A stretch of DNA of 9,436 bases, from positions 1-9,436 of the forward strand of contig JANWZY010000103.1 in NCBI GenBank assembly GCA_025061935.1, read 5' to 3'. The position numbers and the translations under genes were made by a program. The notes under the pieces were generated by a model. That model worked only from the letters and a program-made list of their open reading frames with translations. It had not been told where the DNA came from and ran no database searches. Positions within the stretch are counted from its first letter, which is position 1. Each line of letters starts with the position of its first letter. Source of the DNA: Verrucomicrobiia bacterium. Its GTDB lineage: Bacteria; Verrucomicrobiota; Verrucomicrobiia; Limisphaerales; DTLC01. Shown here one piece after another: positions 1 to 6,568 of the stretch.

Positions 1-1
1 C

Positions 2-283
2 GATTGGGTCAGGCATGTGAACCGGCGCATTACCGAAGGCCCACTGACGCCATCGGAAGCAGCCGCGGTGCTCAGCACTTGGGAAAAGATGGATTCGGTG
101 CTCGGGCTTGGCGTGTCCGCGCAACTGGAAGTGCCGCCTGAAATTTTGCAGTTGGTTGAGCAACGTCAAGCCGCGCGGCTTGCACGCGATTTCGCGCGTG
201 CGGACGCGATTCGTGCCGAGCTGAAATCCAAAGGGTGGCTCGTCGAAGACACACCAAAAGGTCCGCGTCTGAAGCGAGTTTGA
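2..283 (+). CDS. cysS: cysteinyl-tRNA synthetase, C-terminal fragment (5' end outside window)
   Basis: This is the last 93 residues of an open frame that enters from the left edge. The enzyme charges tRNA-Cys with cysteine in the cytoplasm using ATP. The fragment matches the C-terminal end of class I CysRS: a helix with the run TEGPLTPSEAA, a short linker, then a helix with QRQAARLARDFARADAIR, and the typical ending VEDTPKGPRLKR. The catalytic HIGH and KMSKS motifs and the zinc-binding cysteines would lie upstream and cannot be checked. A GTG at position 17 is internal to the conserved helix and is not a real start. The stop is TGA at 281-283. The next gene, tmk, is on the same strand after a 152-nt gap, so co-transcription is possible but not shown. 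Confidence 0.9.
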   Translation, partial: DWVRHVNRRITEGPLTPSEAAAVLSTWEKMDSVLGLGVSAQLEVPPEILQLVEQRQAARLARDFARADAIRAELKSKGWLVEDTPKGPRLKRV

Positions 284-435
284 AGCGGATGCACAATTAC
301 TTTTGCATTGGTGCAACGTTTGCTTCGCGGTGTTGCCGCGCCGCAGCCGCGAGCTGTGCAAAATGACTGGTCATGGCGGTTGCCCCGCCACTACAGTGTA
401 CGGCGCGCGGCGCGCCGCGCCCCGAAACGCAACGG
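284..435. other. cysS-tmk intergenic gap with a chain of small inverted repeats
   Basis: No gene is supported here. Reading left to right there are several perfect short dyads: TTGCA/TGCAA at 303-316 (4-nt loop), CGCGG/CCGCG at 326-340 (5-nt loop), ATGAC/GTCAT at 363-374 (2-nt gap), TGGCGG/CCGCCA at 374-390 (5-nt loop), and the large palindrome at 401-424 listed separately. None is followed by a T-run, so none is a classical intrinsic terminator. GC-rich DNA yields short dyads by chance, so only the 401-424 element stands out on its own. Confidence 0.5.
401..424. repeat. 24-bp near-perfect palindrome before tmk
   Basis: Positions 405-420 form a perfect 16-bp palindrome centred on GGCGCGCC (409-416). 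The symmetry continues outward after one C/C mismatch (404/421) for three more pairs (401-403 with 422-424). It ends 11 nt before the tmk start at 436, where a ribosome footprint would begin. In RNA it would need a small loop opened at the centre. It could hide the translation start, pause transcription or be a protein-binding site; no function is shown by the sequence. Confidence 0.6.
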
Positions 436-1092
436 ATGAAAGGTCTGTTTATCACATTTGAGGGCACCGAGTGCAGTGGCAAGACGACGCAGGCGCAATT
501 GCTTGCCGACCGGCTCCGCCAATTGCGCATGCCCATACGGCTTTTACGCGAGCCTGGCGGGACACCGATCGGCGAAGAAATTAGGCACACATTGCAGCAT
601 AGCCATGCGAACGCGGCAATGACGCCCGAGGCCGAAATGTTGCTACTGAACGCGAGTCGCGCACAGCTTGTGCGCGAGGTGATCCGCCCTGCGCTCGCCG
701 CAGGCGAGATAGTCATTTGTGACAGGTTTTACGACTCGACCGTTGCATACCAAGGCTATGGTAGGGGGCTGGACCCGAAGATCGTCCAAACCGTGATAGA
801 TTTTGCGGTGGGCGACACCAGACCGGACGTGACTTTTTTGCTATTGGTACCGCACGAAGTGAGCGAGGAGCGGCGGCTTGCGCGCCAGGCTACCTTGCCG
901 TTCATTCGTGACCGGATGGAGGAAGCCGACCGCAGCTTTTTTGAGCGGGTCATCACTGGGTACCATGCCATTGCTGCAGCCGAGCCTGCGCGCGTGCGTG
1001 TAATAGACGGCACAGGCGACATTCAGACTATCCACAACCAAATTTGGGCGCTGACGTTGCCATTGCTCAAACGCGGGGTATTCGCCACATAA
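436..1092 (+). CDS. tmk: thymidylate kinase (dTMP kinase)
   Basis: A 218-residue protein, the usual length for bacterial dTMP kinase, which phosphorylates dTMP to dTDP with ATP in the cytoplasm for DNA synthesis. Visible motifs: P-loop GTECSGKT at residues 10-17, the REPGGT substrate-binding segment at 38-43, DRF at 96-98 followed by YDST and YQGYGRGLD, and an arginine-rich LID region around 146-160 ending in DRME. The P-loop reads TECSG where GEGAG or IDGSG is more common, a modest variation. The frame is open back to an ATG at 373, giving 21 extra residues with no family resemblance. I chose ATG 436 because MKGLFITFEG is the normal family start. No Shine-Dalgarno sequence precedes it, and a strong palindrome (401-424) does. 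pyrK follows 9 nt after the TAA in the same frame. Confidence 0.95.
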   Translation: MKGLFITFEGTECSGKTTQAQLLADRLRQLRMPIRLLREPGGTPIGEEIRHTLQHSHANAAMTPEAEMLLLNASRAQLVREVIRPALAAGEIVICDRFYDSTVAYQGYGRGLDPKIVQTVIDFAVGDTRPDVTFLLLVPHEVSEERRLARQATLPFIRDRMEEADRSFFERVITGYHAIAAAEPARVRVIDGTGDIQTIHNQIWALTLPLLKRGVFAT

Positions 1093-1101
1093 CTTATTGC
1101 T

Positions 1102-1887
1102 ATGCTTGAGCGAACGGTATGTGTGCGCGCGAACGGGCGGCTAAGCGGCCCGTACTATCTGATCGAGCTTGAGGCGCCCGAGATCGCAGCGGCTGTTAAG
1201 CCGGGGCAGTTCGCGCACGTACGCGTGCCGGGCCAACCCGAGGCGCTGCTCCGCAGGCCATTCAGCATTTTCAAAGCTGGGGGCGGGACGATTTCCATCG
1301 TTTACAAGGTGGTCGGGCGCGGCACAGCCGCAATGGCACAGTTGTGTCCTGGCGCGGAACTGAGCGTGATAGGACCGCTCGGGCGCGGATTCACCCTCCC
1401 TGACTCCTCGGGGCCTGTGCCCTTGCTCGTTGCCGGCGGGTACGGCATCGCGGCGCTGTACCTGCTGGCCGAGCGCGCGGCTGTGCGCGGCATCGTGTTC
1501 ATGGGTGGTAAAAGCAGGTCCGACATTATTTGCGAGGCCGACTTTAGCGCCCTCGGATGGGAAGTCCGCCCTGCGACAGAAGACGGCAGTTACGGCGAAA
1601 AAGGGCTTGTGACTGAGCCGGTGCGTGCCTTACTGGAGCGCGCCGGGTCGCGCGTGAAGTTGTTCGCGTGCGGGCCGATGCCCATGCTAGCGGCGGTGGC
1701 ACGGTTGGCCGAGCAGTTTAACGTACCTGCCGAGGTGTCCGCCGATAGGCAAATGTGTTGCGGGGTTGGCGCGTGCCTGACGTGTGTCATTCCTGTTAGG
1801 ACACCGGCCGGGTGGGAGTACCAACGCGTGTGCACAGAAGGCCCAGTTTTTGACGCGCGCCAGATCGCCTGGGAGATGGTTAGTTGA
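1102..1887 (+). CDS. pyrK: dihydroorotate dehydrogenase B, electron-transfer subunit
   Basis: A 261-residue ferredoxin-reductase-like protein. In the class 1B dihydroorotate dehydrogenase, PyrK passes electrons from the FMN of PyrD through a 2Fe-2S cluster and FAD to NAD+, in de novo pyrimidine synthesis. Visible features: the FAD-binding RRPFSI at residues 51-56, a glycine-rich pyridine-nucleotide loop GGYGIA from 112, the CGPMPML segment, and a C-terminal cluster motif with Cys220, Cys225, Cys228 and Cys244 (C-x4-C-x2-C-x15-C). Cys219 beside the first ligand is an extra cysteine. The start is set by the in-frame TAA of tmk at 1090-1092. No Shine-Dalgarno sequence is visible, so coupling to tmk translation is likely. 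pyrD, its usual neighbour, does not follow; smc converges instead. A related oxidoreductase subunit (sulfide dehydrogenase or NfnA type) is a less likely alternative. Confidence 0.88.
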   Translation: MLERTVCVRANGRLSGPYYLIELEAPEIAAAVKPGQFAHVRVPGQPEALLRRPFSIFKAGGGTISIVYKVVGRGTAAMAQLCPGAELSVIGPLGRGFTLPDSSGPVPLLVAGGYGIAALYLLAERAAVRGIVFMGGKSRSDIICEADFSALGWEVRPATEDGSYGEKGLVTEPVRALLERAGSRVKLFACGPMPMLAAVARLAEQFNVPAEVSADRQMCCGVGACLTCVIPVRTPAGWEYQRVCTEGPVFDARQIAWEMVS

Positions 1888-1999
1888 CCCGGACGTGCAC
1901 CTGCTGCGGCCCCCGGCGCCTTTGTGGTCCGGCTCCGCGCACAACGGCCCAAAGCACGAAGCTCATCGCACCGCCTGGACTGCCAGCCAACCGAGCTTG
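1888..1999. other. convergent gap between pyrK and smc
   Basis: This 112-nt gap should carry transcript ends for both genes. It contains a perfect 6-bp inverted repeat, CCGGAC at 1889-1894 and GTCCGG at 1927-1932, separated by 32 nt, but no T-run on either strand. No classical intrinsic terminator can be called. Confidence 0.4.
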
Positions 2000-4900
2000 T
2001 CACTTTGCCGGCACGAGTTCGAGTGCCTCGGCGCGCGCGGCCGGGGCGTCGCCCTCTTCGGCCGGTTGTGCAGGCGCTGCAGGCGGTGCCGCAGACACGC
2101 CGGTACGCTCGTTATGCGCTTCCTGCGGCTTCTGGAACTTAACTGACACGATCTTGCTTAAGCCCTGCTCTTCCATGGTCACGCCGTACAGTGCGTCGGC
2201 CATGCCAATGGTCCGCTTATTGTGCGTGATGATAATGAACTGCGACTGGCTGACGAACCGCTGAAGGATACGGATGAACCTGTTGATGTTTGCTTCGTCA
2301 AGTGGCGCATCAAGCTCGTCGAGCACACAGAACGGGCTTGGCTTGACCTGATAGATTGCGAACAGCAGCGCCACAGCCGTCATTGTTTGCTCGCCGCCCG
2401 AAAGCAGCGCGATGCTCTGGAGTTGTTTGCCTGGCGGCCGCGCTACAATTTCGATTCCGCTTTCGAGCGGATCGTTCTCATCGAGGAGGTACAAGTCTGC
2501 GCGTCCGCCGCCGAACACTTCGGCAAAGAGTGTCCGGAAGTTGTGCCGTATTTTTTCAAACGTTTCGGTGAACATTTGGCGCGTTTGCTCATTTAGCCGG
2601 CCAATGAGTTCGAGCAATTGTTTCTTTGCTTGAACGAGGTCGTCGTACTGCTTGCTCAAGAACTCGTAGCGTTGTTGGATCTCCTCGAATTCTTCGAGTG
2701 CCATCGGGTTGACCGGGCCCATTTCTTCGATCTTTTTCTGCAGCGCTGCAATGTGCTCAGCTACTGCGTTCCAATCTGTGGCTATGCCGCTGGCAGCCAT
2801 TTCGTCGGGCGACAAGACGTGCACCTGCGCCGGGCCTTCGACTGCGATCGTGATTTTAATGCATTCGCTGCGGACATCTTCCAGGTCCACGTTGTACTTT
2901 TGCTTGATCCGCTCGCGCAGGTGTTGGACGGCCATCTGTTTCTGCGCAAGATCAAGTTCTAGGTTCGAGCGCTGCTGTTGCAATTGTTCCAGTTGCCGAC
3001 GCAACTGGCGTAGCTGATCTTCACGGCTCGTTATTTCGGCTTCGCACGCTTCGCGCTGTTCAGCAAGATGCGCAATCTGAATCTCTGCGTCTTTGCGCTG
3101 CGCGAGCACGGTTTCGGCGCGTTGGCGCGCTTCTTCGATCTGCGCGATTGCGTGGGTCCGGCGCTCGTAACACGCAGCGATTTCGGACTGGCGTTGTTGG
3201 GCTGCTTGTGCCAGTTCGCTGATCCGCTGCAAGAGCGCAGCGCGTTGACGCTGTAATGATTGATGGAGTTGCTCCTCGGCAGCCAGGGCTACTTTGCTCT
3301 CTGTGAGCGCCTCGCTGGCCGCCTCGCGCTGCTTGCGTAGAGCCTCGATGTGAGCTGTAAGCTCGGCCAGGCAGTTCTGCCGGATTTGCTGTTCCTGCTC
3401 GAGTTCCGCGGCCTGGGCAGTCAATTCAGCGCGTTGCTCGAAGCTCCCCCTCTCTTCAAGTTGAGCGGCTTGGAGCTCGAACTCGACCGTTTCGATTTTT
3501 TCGGCCAGCGCGGCCAACGCGGCCTGGAGCGCCGCCAGTTCGCTCTGGCGCTTTGCCAGCTCAAGCTCGGCGCTCCGGACATCGTTGGTCAGGCGTGTGA
3601 CGTCGCCTTCGAGCGCGGCCTGTTCGCTGCGGAGCGCGTCGGACGCTAGGTTTGTGCGTGCAAGGTCTTGTTGCAACGCATCGAGCGCGCGTCGGAGCGC
3701 TGCGATTTGGTTTTTCCGCGCGAGGATCGAGGCCGCGCTCACTCCGTTGCCGTCGCCGTTTGTCGAGCCGCCGGTGTAGATGCCGTGCCTGCTCAACATT
3801 TCGCCTTTGAGCGTGACGAAGTCGAACCCGGCGTAGCTGTTTTTCCAGCAGGCGGTTGCGGTTTCCAGGTCTGGCACGATCAATGTGCGGCCTAGTAAAG
3901 CTTCGAGCAGTGGCCGTACGGGCGGCTCGGCTTCGATAACACTCAATGCGGGAATGAGGCCGTGGGCATGCTCGTCGGTGTGTGCTGGGCCAGGGTGTGT
4001 AGGCCCTGGTGCCGGCTCCGGCTTGAGCGCAAGCGCAGCGATGCTTGCGCGGCCTTTGTTTTCACGCCGAATGTCTGCCAGGATTTGTTGGGCTGTGGCC
4101 GGCTCGTCTGTGAGCACAAGCTGCAGGTAATGACCCAGTGCAGTTTCGATCGCGGTCACGTACGGGTCCGGCACACGGATTTTATCGGCCAACGCCCCGA
4201 GCACAGCCCCTGTATGCCGCAGCGCGGCCTGTGCGCCCGAGCTGAAACCTTCGTACTGCGCCTGCAACTGTTCGAGAAGGTCGAGCTTCGAGCGGAGCTC
4301 GGCCTGCTGCTGGAGCAGTTGTTCTTGCAATTGGAGGTGCTGTGCGAGGCTTTCGCGGACAGCGTGAAGCTTGCTCTGTCGGGTTTCAATTTCGCTGCGC
4401 CTTTGTTGGATATCACGTCGCTGGTCTTCGATTCGCGCGGCTAAATCAGCAAGCTGGTTCTGTAACTGGTCACGTTCGGACTGAAGCTGCGCTTTTTCAG
4501 CTTCGAGTTTTCTGAGCTGTGCGGCGCTTGTTTTCTGCTGCAATTCGAGTGCAGCGAGCTGGTTCCGGACTTTGCTCAGCTCCTGCGCAGTGGCGAAAAT
4601 GGCCGCCTGCGCCGCCTGCAATTCACGCTCTTTGGCCGCGAGTTCTGCTTCGAGTGCGCGCAGGCCCGATTGTTTCGCGTGCACAGTCTGGCGGTGCGCT
4701 TGCAAGGCCGACTCTGATCCGGCCAGGCGCGCCTCGACTTCGCCCAGCTCGGTCTGCGCTGCGGCCCGGCGCTCCTCAGCCTGCGCGATCTCGGCCAACG
4801 CGCGCCCGTGCTGGGCTTCCAATTCACGGATTCGTTCGTGGTTGAATTGTATGCTGTTTTGGAGCTGCTCAAACTCAGCCTTAAGCTGGAGCTCATGCTG

Positions 4901-5779
4901 CTGGGCCTGACCGATCTCGTGCTCGAGCGCGAACAACCTCTGGCGCATCGCGCCCAACGTGTCCTCGGTCTGCGCAATAGCCTCGGACGCTGCGCGAATC
5001 TCGGCAGCGAGCTGCTCGGCCTCGGCGCGGCGCTTTGCTATGTCAGTCTGCAAAACGTCGAATTCGTGCCGGGCAAGTTGTGTTTCCAGGTACTGAAGTT
5101 CCTGCGTCAATTGTTTGTACCGCCGCGCCTTGCCCGCCTGCCGTTGGAGCGAGCCGAGCTGGCGCTTGACCTCGCGGATCAGATCGGCGAGCCGCAACAG
5201 GTTCTGTTCCGTGTATTCGAGCTTACGCAACGCTTCACGCCGCTGCGCCTTGTATTTGGTGATTCCCGCAGCTTCCTCAAAAACGATTCTGCGCTCCTCG
5301 GGCTTGCTCGATAAAATTTGCGTAATGTGGCCCTGGCACATGATGGAATAGCTTGCGCGGCCGAGGCCCGTGCCCATGAACAGTTGCTGAATGTCTTTGA
5401 GCCGGCACGGCGTGCGATTGATGAAGTATTCACTGACGCCGTCGCGGAACACGCGCCGCGTGATCGTCAGCTCGTTATATTCGAGCTCGACGCCGGCCGC
5501 GACCAAACGTTCTTTGTCCACATCAGCCAGCGTGATCGACACCTCGGCCATGCTGAGCGGCTTCCGCAGGTCAGTACCGTTGAAAATGACATCGGCCATT
5601 TCGTTGGCGCGGAGCATCTTGGCCGATTGCTCGCCCAGCACCCAACGGATCGCCTCGGCTATGTTTGACTTACCACAGCCGTTCGGTCCCACAATCGCGC
5701 TGACACCGGGCTGGAAGTTTAATGTCGTTTTGTCCGCAAACGACTTAAACCCGAACAACGTTAGGCTCTTCAAGTACAT
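2000..5779 (-). CDS. smc: chromosome segregation ATPase SMC
   Basis: A complete 1259-residue SMC protein, which dimerises, binds ScpA/ScpB and uses ATP to organise and segregate chromosomes on the nucleoid. Domains in order: N-terminal ATPase half with Walker A GPNGCGKS at residues 31-38; the conserved stretch LFMGTGLGRASYSIMCQGHI; a long Gln/Glu/Ala/Leu-rich coiled coil (about 170-505); the hinge (about 511-690), starting GFSSGAQAAL and ending in GGST then SILARK; the return coiled coil (about 690-1040); and the C-terminal head with signature LSGGEQ at 1126-1131 and Walker B VLDELD containing Asp1154-Glu1155. The ATG is fixed by an in-frame stop at 5807-5809 with no other start codon between. 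A weak purine run (GGGAAAAG) precedes it. Oddities: a Pro/His-rich hinge segment at about 586-607 and an Ala/Pro/Glu-rich tail of about 45 residues. No scpA or scpB is in the window. Confidence 0.97.
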   Translation of the reverse strand: MYLKSLTLFGFKSFADKTTLNFQPGVSAIVGPNGCGKSNIAEAIRWVLGEQSAKMLRANEMADVIFNGTDLRKPLSMAEVSITLADVDKERLVAAGVELEYNELTITRRVFRDGVSEYFINRTPCRLKDIQQLFMGTGLGRASYSIMCQGHITQILSSKPEERRIVFEEAAGITKYKAQRREALRKLEYTEQNLLRLADLIREVKRQLGSLQRQAGKARRYKQLTQELQYLETQLARHEFDVLQTDIAKRRAEAEQLAAEIRAASEAIAQTEDTLGAMRQRLFALEHEIGQAQQHELQLKAEFEQLQNSIQFNHERIRELEAQHGRALAEIAQAEERRAAAQTELGEVEARLAGSESALQAHRQTVHAKQSGLRALEAELAAKERELQAAQAAIFATAQELSKVRNQLAALELQQKTSAAQLRKLEAEKAQLQSERDQLQNQLADLAARIEDQRRDIQQRRSEIETRQSKLHAVRESLAQHLQLQEQLLQQQAELRSKLDLLEQLQAQYEGFSSGAQAALRHTGAVLGALADKIRVPDPYVTAIETALGHYLQLVLTDEPATAQQILADIRRENKGRASIAALALKPEPAPGPTHPGPAHTDEHAHGLIPALSVIEAEPPVRPLLEALLGRTLIVPDLETATACWKNSYAGFDFVTLKGEMLSRHGIYTGGSTNGDGNGVSAASILARKNQIAALRRALDALQQDLARTNLASDALRSEQAALEGDVTRLTNDVRSAELELAKRQSELAALQAALAALAEKIETVEFELQAAQLEERGSFEQRAELTAQAAELEQEQQIRQNCLAELTAHIEALRKQREAASEALTESKVALAAEEQLHQSLQRQRAALLQRISELAQAAQQRQSEIAACYERRTHAIAQIEEARQRAETVLAQRKDAEIQIAHLAEQREACEAEITSREDQLRQLRRQLEQLQQQRSNLELDLAQKQMAVQHLRERIKQKYNVDLEDVRSECIKITIAVEGPAQVHVLSPDEMAASGIATDWNAVAEHIAALQKKIEEMGPVNPMALEEFEEIQQRYEFLSKQYDDLVQAKKQLLELIGRLNEQTRQMFTETFEKIRHNFRTLFAEVFGGGRADLYLLDENDPLESGIEIVARPPGKQLQSIALLSGGEQTMTAVALLFAIYQVKPSPFCVLDELDAPLDEANINRFIRILQRFVSQSQFIIITHNKRTIGMADALYGVTMEEQGLSKIVSVKFQKPQEAHNERTGVSAAPPAAPAQPAEEGDAPAARAEALELVPAK

Positions 5780-5861
5780 GCGACTTTTCCCAAAGCAATA
5801 CTGGGTTTAACTGGCCCAGGGCAAGCCGCAATCCGCAATTAGTTGGGGCGCAGCACTCACC

Positions 5862-5908
5862 CGGGCACAACATGTCGGTGTGGGACCGCTGACCTTGCGT
5901 TGTGCCCG
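5862..5908. repeat. inverted repeat with nested inner hairpin
   Basis: CGGGCACAA (5862-5870) and TTGTGCCCG (5900-5908) are perfect 9-bp complements 29 nt apart. Between them sits a smaller perfect dyad, CGGT (5876-5879) and ACCG (5885-5888), with a 5-nt loop. The result is a plausible folded RNA arm on either strand. On the minus strand it lies about 80-130 nt upstream of the smc start, so it could sit in an smc leader. There is no adjacent T-run. Confidence 0.6.
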
Positions 5909-5911
5909 TCG

Positions 5912-5930
5912 CTGAACTTGGTTGGTTCAG
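5912..5930. repeat. short hairpin next to the 5862-5908 arm
   Basis: CTGAAC (5912-5917) and GTTCAG (5925-5930) form a perfect 6-bp stem with the 7-nt loop TTGGTTG. It starts only 4 nt beyond the previous arm, so the two could stack as one structured element. Confidence 0.5.
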
Positions 5931-6130
5931 TGACTGCGCGCTTAAACTAACAGACTTGGAAGAATTGCGCAACTGTTTTCGCATGCCCGTCGGCAGGCCA
6001 GTTCCAGGCCCGGCACGGTTGAATCCGTGGACGATAGTTCGTAGTTGTCTCCGGTCGGCCTGCTGAGATTTGACATGTGCGCCGGCGGTGTTGCCACTGG
6101 GGAATAACTCGCGGCACCTATGCGTGGACG

Positions 6131-6156
6131 GTTCCGTAGCGAAACGTGCTACGAAC
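6131..6156. repeat. 9-bp hairpin with a one-base bulge
   Basis: GTT(C)CGTAGC at 6131-6140 pairs with GCTACGAAC at 6148-6156, leaving C6134 bulged and a 7-nt loop GAAACGT. The right arm can pair instead with GTTCGTAG at 6037-6044 over 8 perfect pairs, so two exclusive foldings are possible. There is no T-run on either side. Confidence 0.5.
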
Positions 6157-6297
6157 AGATCGCCCCGGAGCAGAGCGCGGATCGAGCTAGTCAAAAAACC
6201 TCGAGCCTGAGAGTCCGCATAGTTGAGAGTTAGGCGCTGCTACGTTCGGGTCAACACAAATCTTAGCCTTGAGCCGTAGCCGGTCCTGGCACGTTAT

Positions 6298-6322
6298 CCA
6301 GCACATGTTTCGTGTTTGCTGG
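6298..6322. repeat. hairpin CCAGCA/TGCTGG
   Basis: CCAGCA (6298-6303) pairs perfectly with TGCTGG (6317-6322). After a TT bulge, two further pairs (6304-6305 with 6313-6314) are possible. It is the first of three closely spaced dyads upstream of nifJ. Confidence 0.45.
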
Positions 6323-6326
6323 CCGG

Positions 6327-6358
6327 CGCAAGCTTGTGGGAATTGAGTGACGCTTGCG
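6327..6358. repeat. 7-bp inverted repeat CGCAAGC/GCTTGCG
   Basis: CGCAAGC (6327-6333) and GCTTGCG (6352-6358) are perfect complements separated by 18 nt. The element sits between the dyads at 6298-6322 and 6379-6416. Confidence 0.45.
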
Positions 6359-6378
6359 GCTTGAGACGGCGCTTCGAG

Positions 6379-6416
6379 TTATTTGCTGGACATTTCGGTC
6401 TGTTTGGAGCAAATAA
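6379..6416. repeat. extended hairpin upstream of nifJ
   Basis: TTATTTGCT (6379-6387) and AGCAAATAA (6408-6416) form a perfect 9-bp stem. It can continue with GGAC (6388-6391) against GTCT (6398-6401), one pair being G-U, leaving a 6-nt loop ATTTCG and a one-sided 6-nt bulge at 6402-6407. This makes a 13-bp stem overall, ending 179 nt before the nifJ start. The AT-rich outer arms contrast with the GC-rich surroundings, which makes chance less likely. It may be a regulator site in DNA or a folded RNA. Confidence 0.55.
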
Positions 6417-6540
6417 ACAGAGGCAGTTCTTGAGTCGGACCGGCTCCAGGACGGCGCGGTTCGACGCAGAAGCTGCTATTTTGGCCGGATCGAACGTCCC
6501 TGCGGCAAAAAAGGGCAGAGGGTATTTGCGCGCCATAGCG

Positions 6541-6568
6541 TTCGTGCCCGGTTTTCGAGCTGGATAAT
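6541..6568 (+). promoter_or_regulatory. weak candidate promoter for nifJ
   Basis: GATAAT at 6563-6568 matches five of six bases of a sigma-70 type -10 box. Sixteen bases upstream is TTCGTG (6541-6546), a poor match to a -35 box. It would give a leader of about 20 nt before ATG 6596, and would place the upstream hairpins outside the nifJ transcript. This rests on the -10 match alone. Confidence 0.2.

Noticed and set aside
373..435. Earlier ATG for tmk, adding 21 residues
   Set aside because: The extension has no resemblance to the family and is encoded by hairpin sequence, while ATG 436 gives the normal start just before the P-loop.
1884..2264. Plus-strand frame beginning with a cysteine-rich stretch (CTCC)
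   Set aside because: It starts at a TTG overlapping the pyrK stop, and most of it is antisense to the conserved end of smc. The cysteines do not extend into a metal-binding pattern.
6063..6099. CTGAGA (6063-6068) and GCCACTG (6093-6099), words found in TPP and cobalamin riboswitches
   Set aside because: The other conserved parts of both riboswitches are absent around them; short words like these occur by chance.
5745..6194. 149-residue open frame on the minus strand upstream of smc
   Set aside because: It overlaps the true smc start, its product resembles no family and has patchy composition, and it runs through the inverted repeats. It was treated as non-coding.
6187..6215. Six A residues at 6193-6198 as a minus-strand terminator T-run
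   Set aside because: The preceding minus-strand sequence forms only about a 3-bp stem, too weak for an intrinsic terminator.
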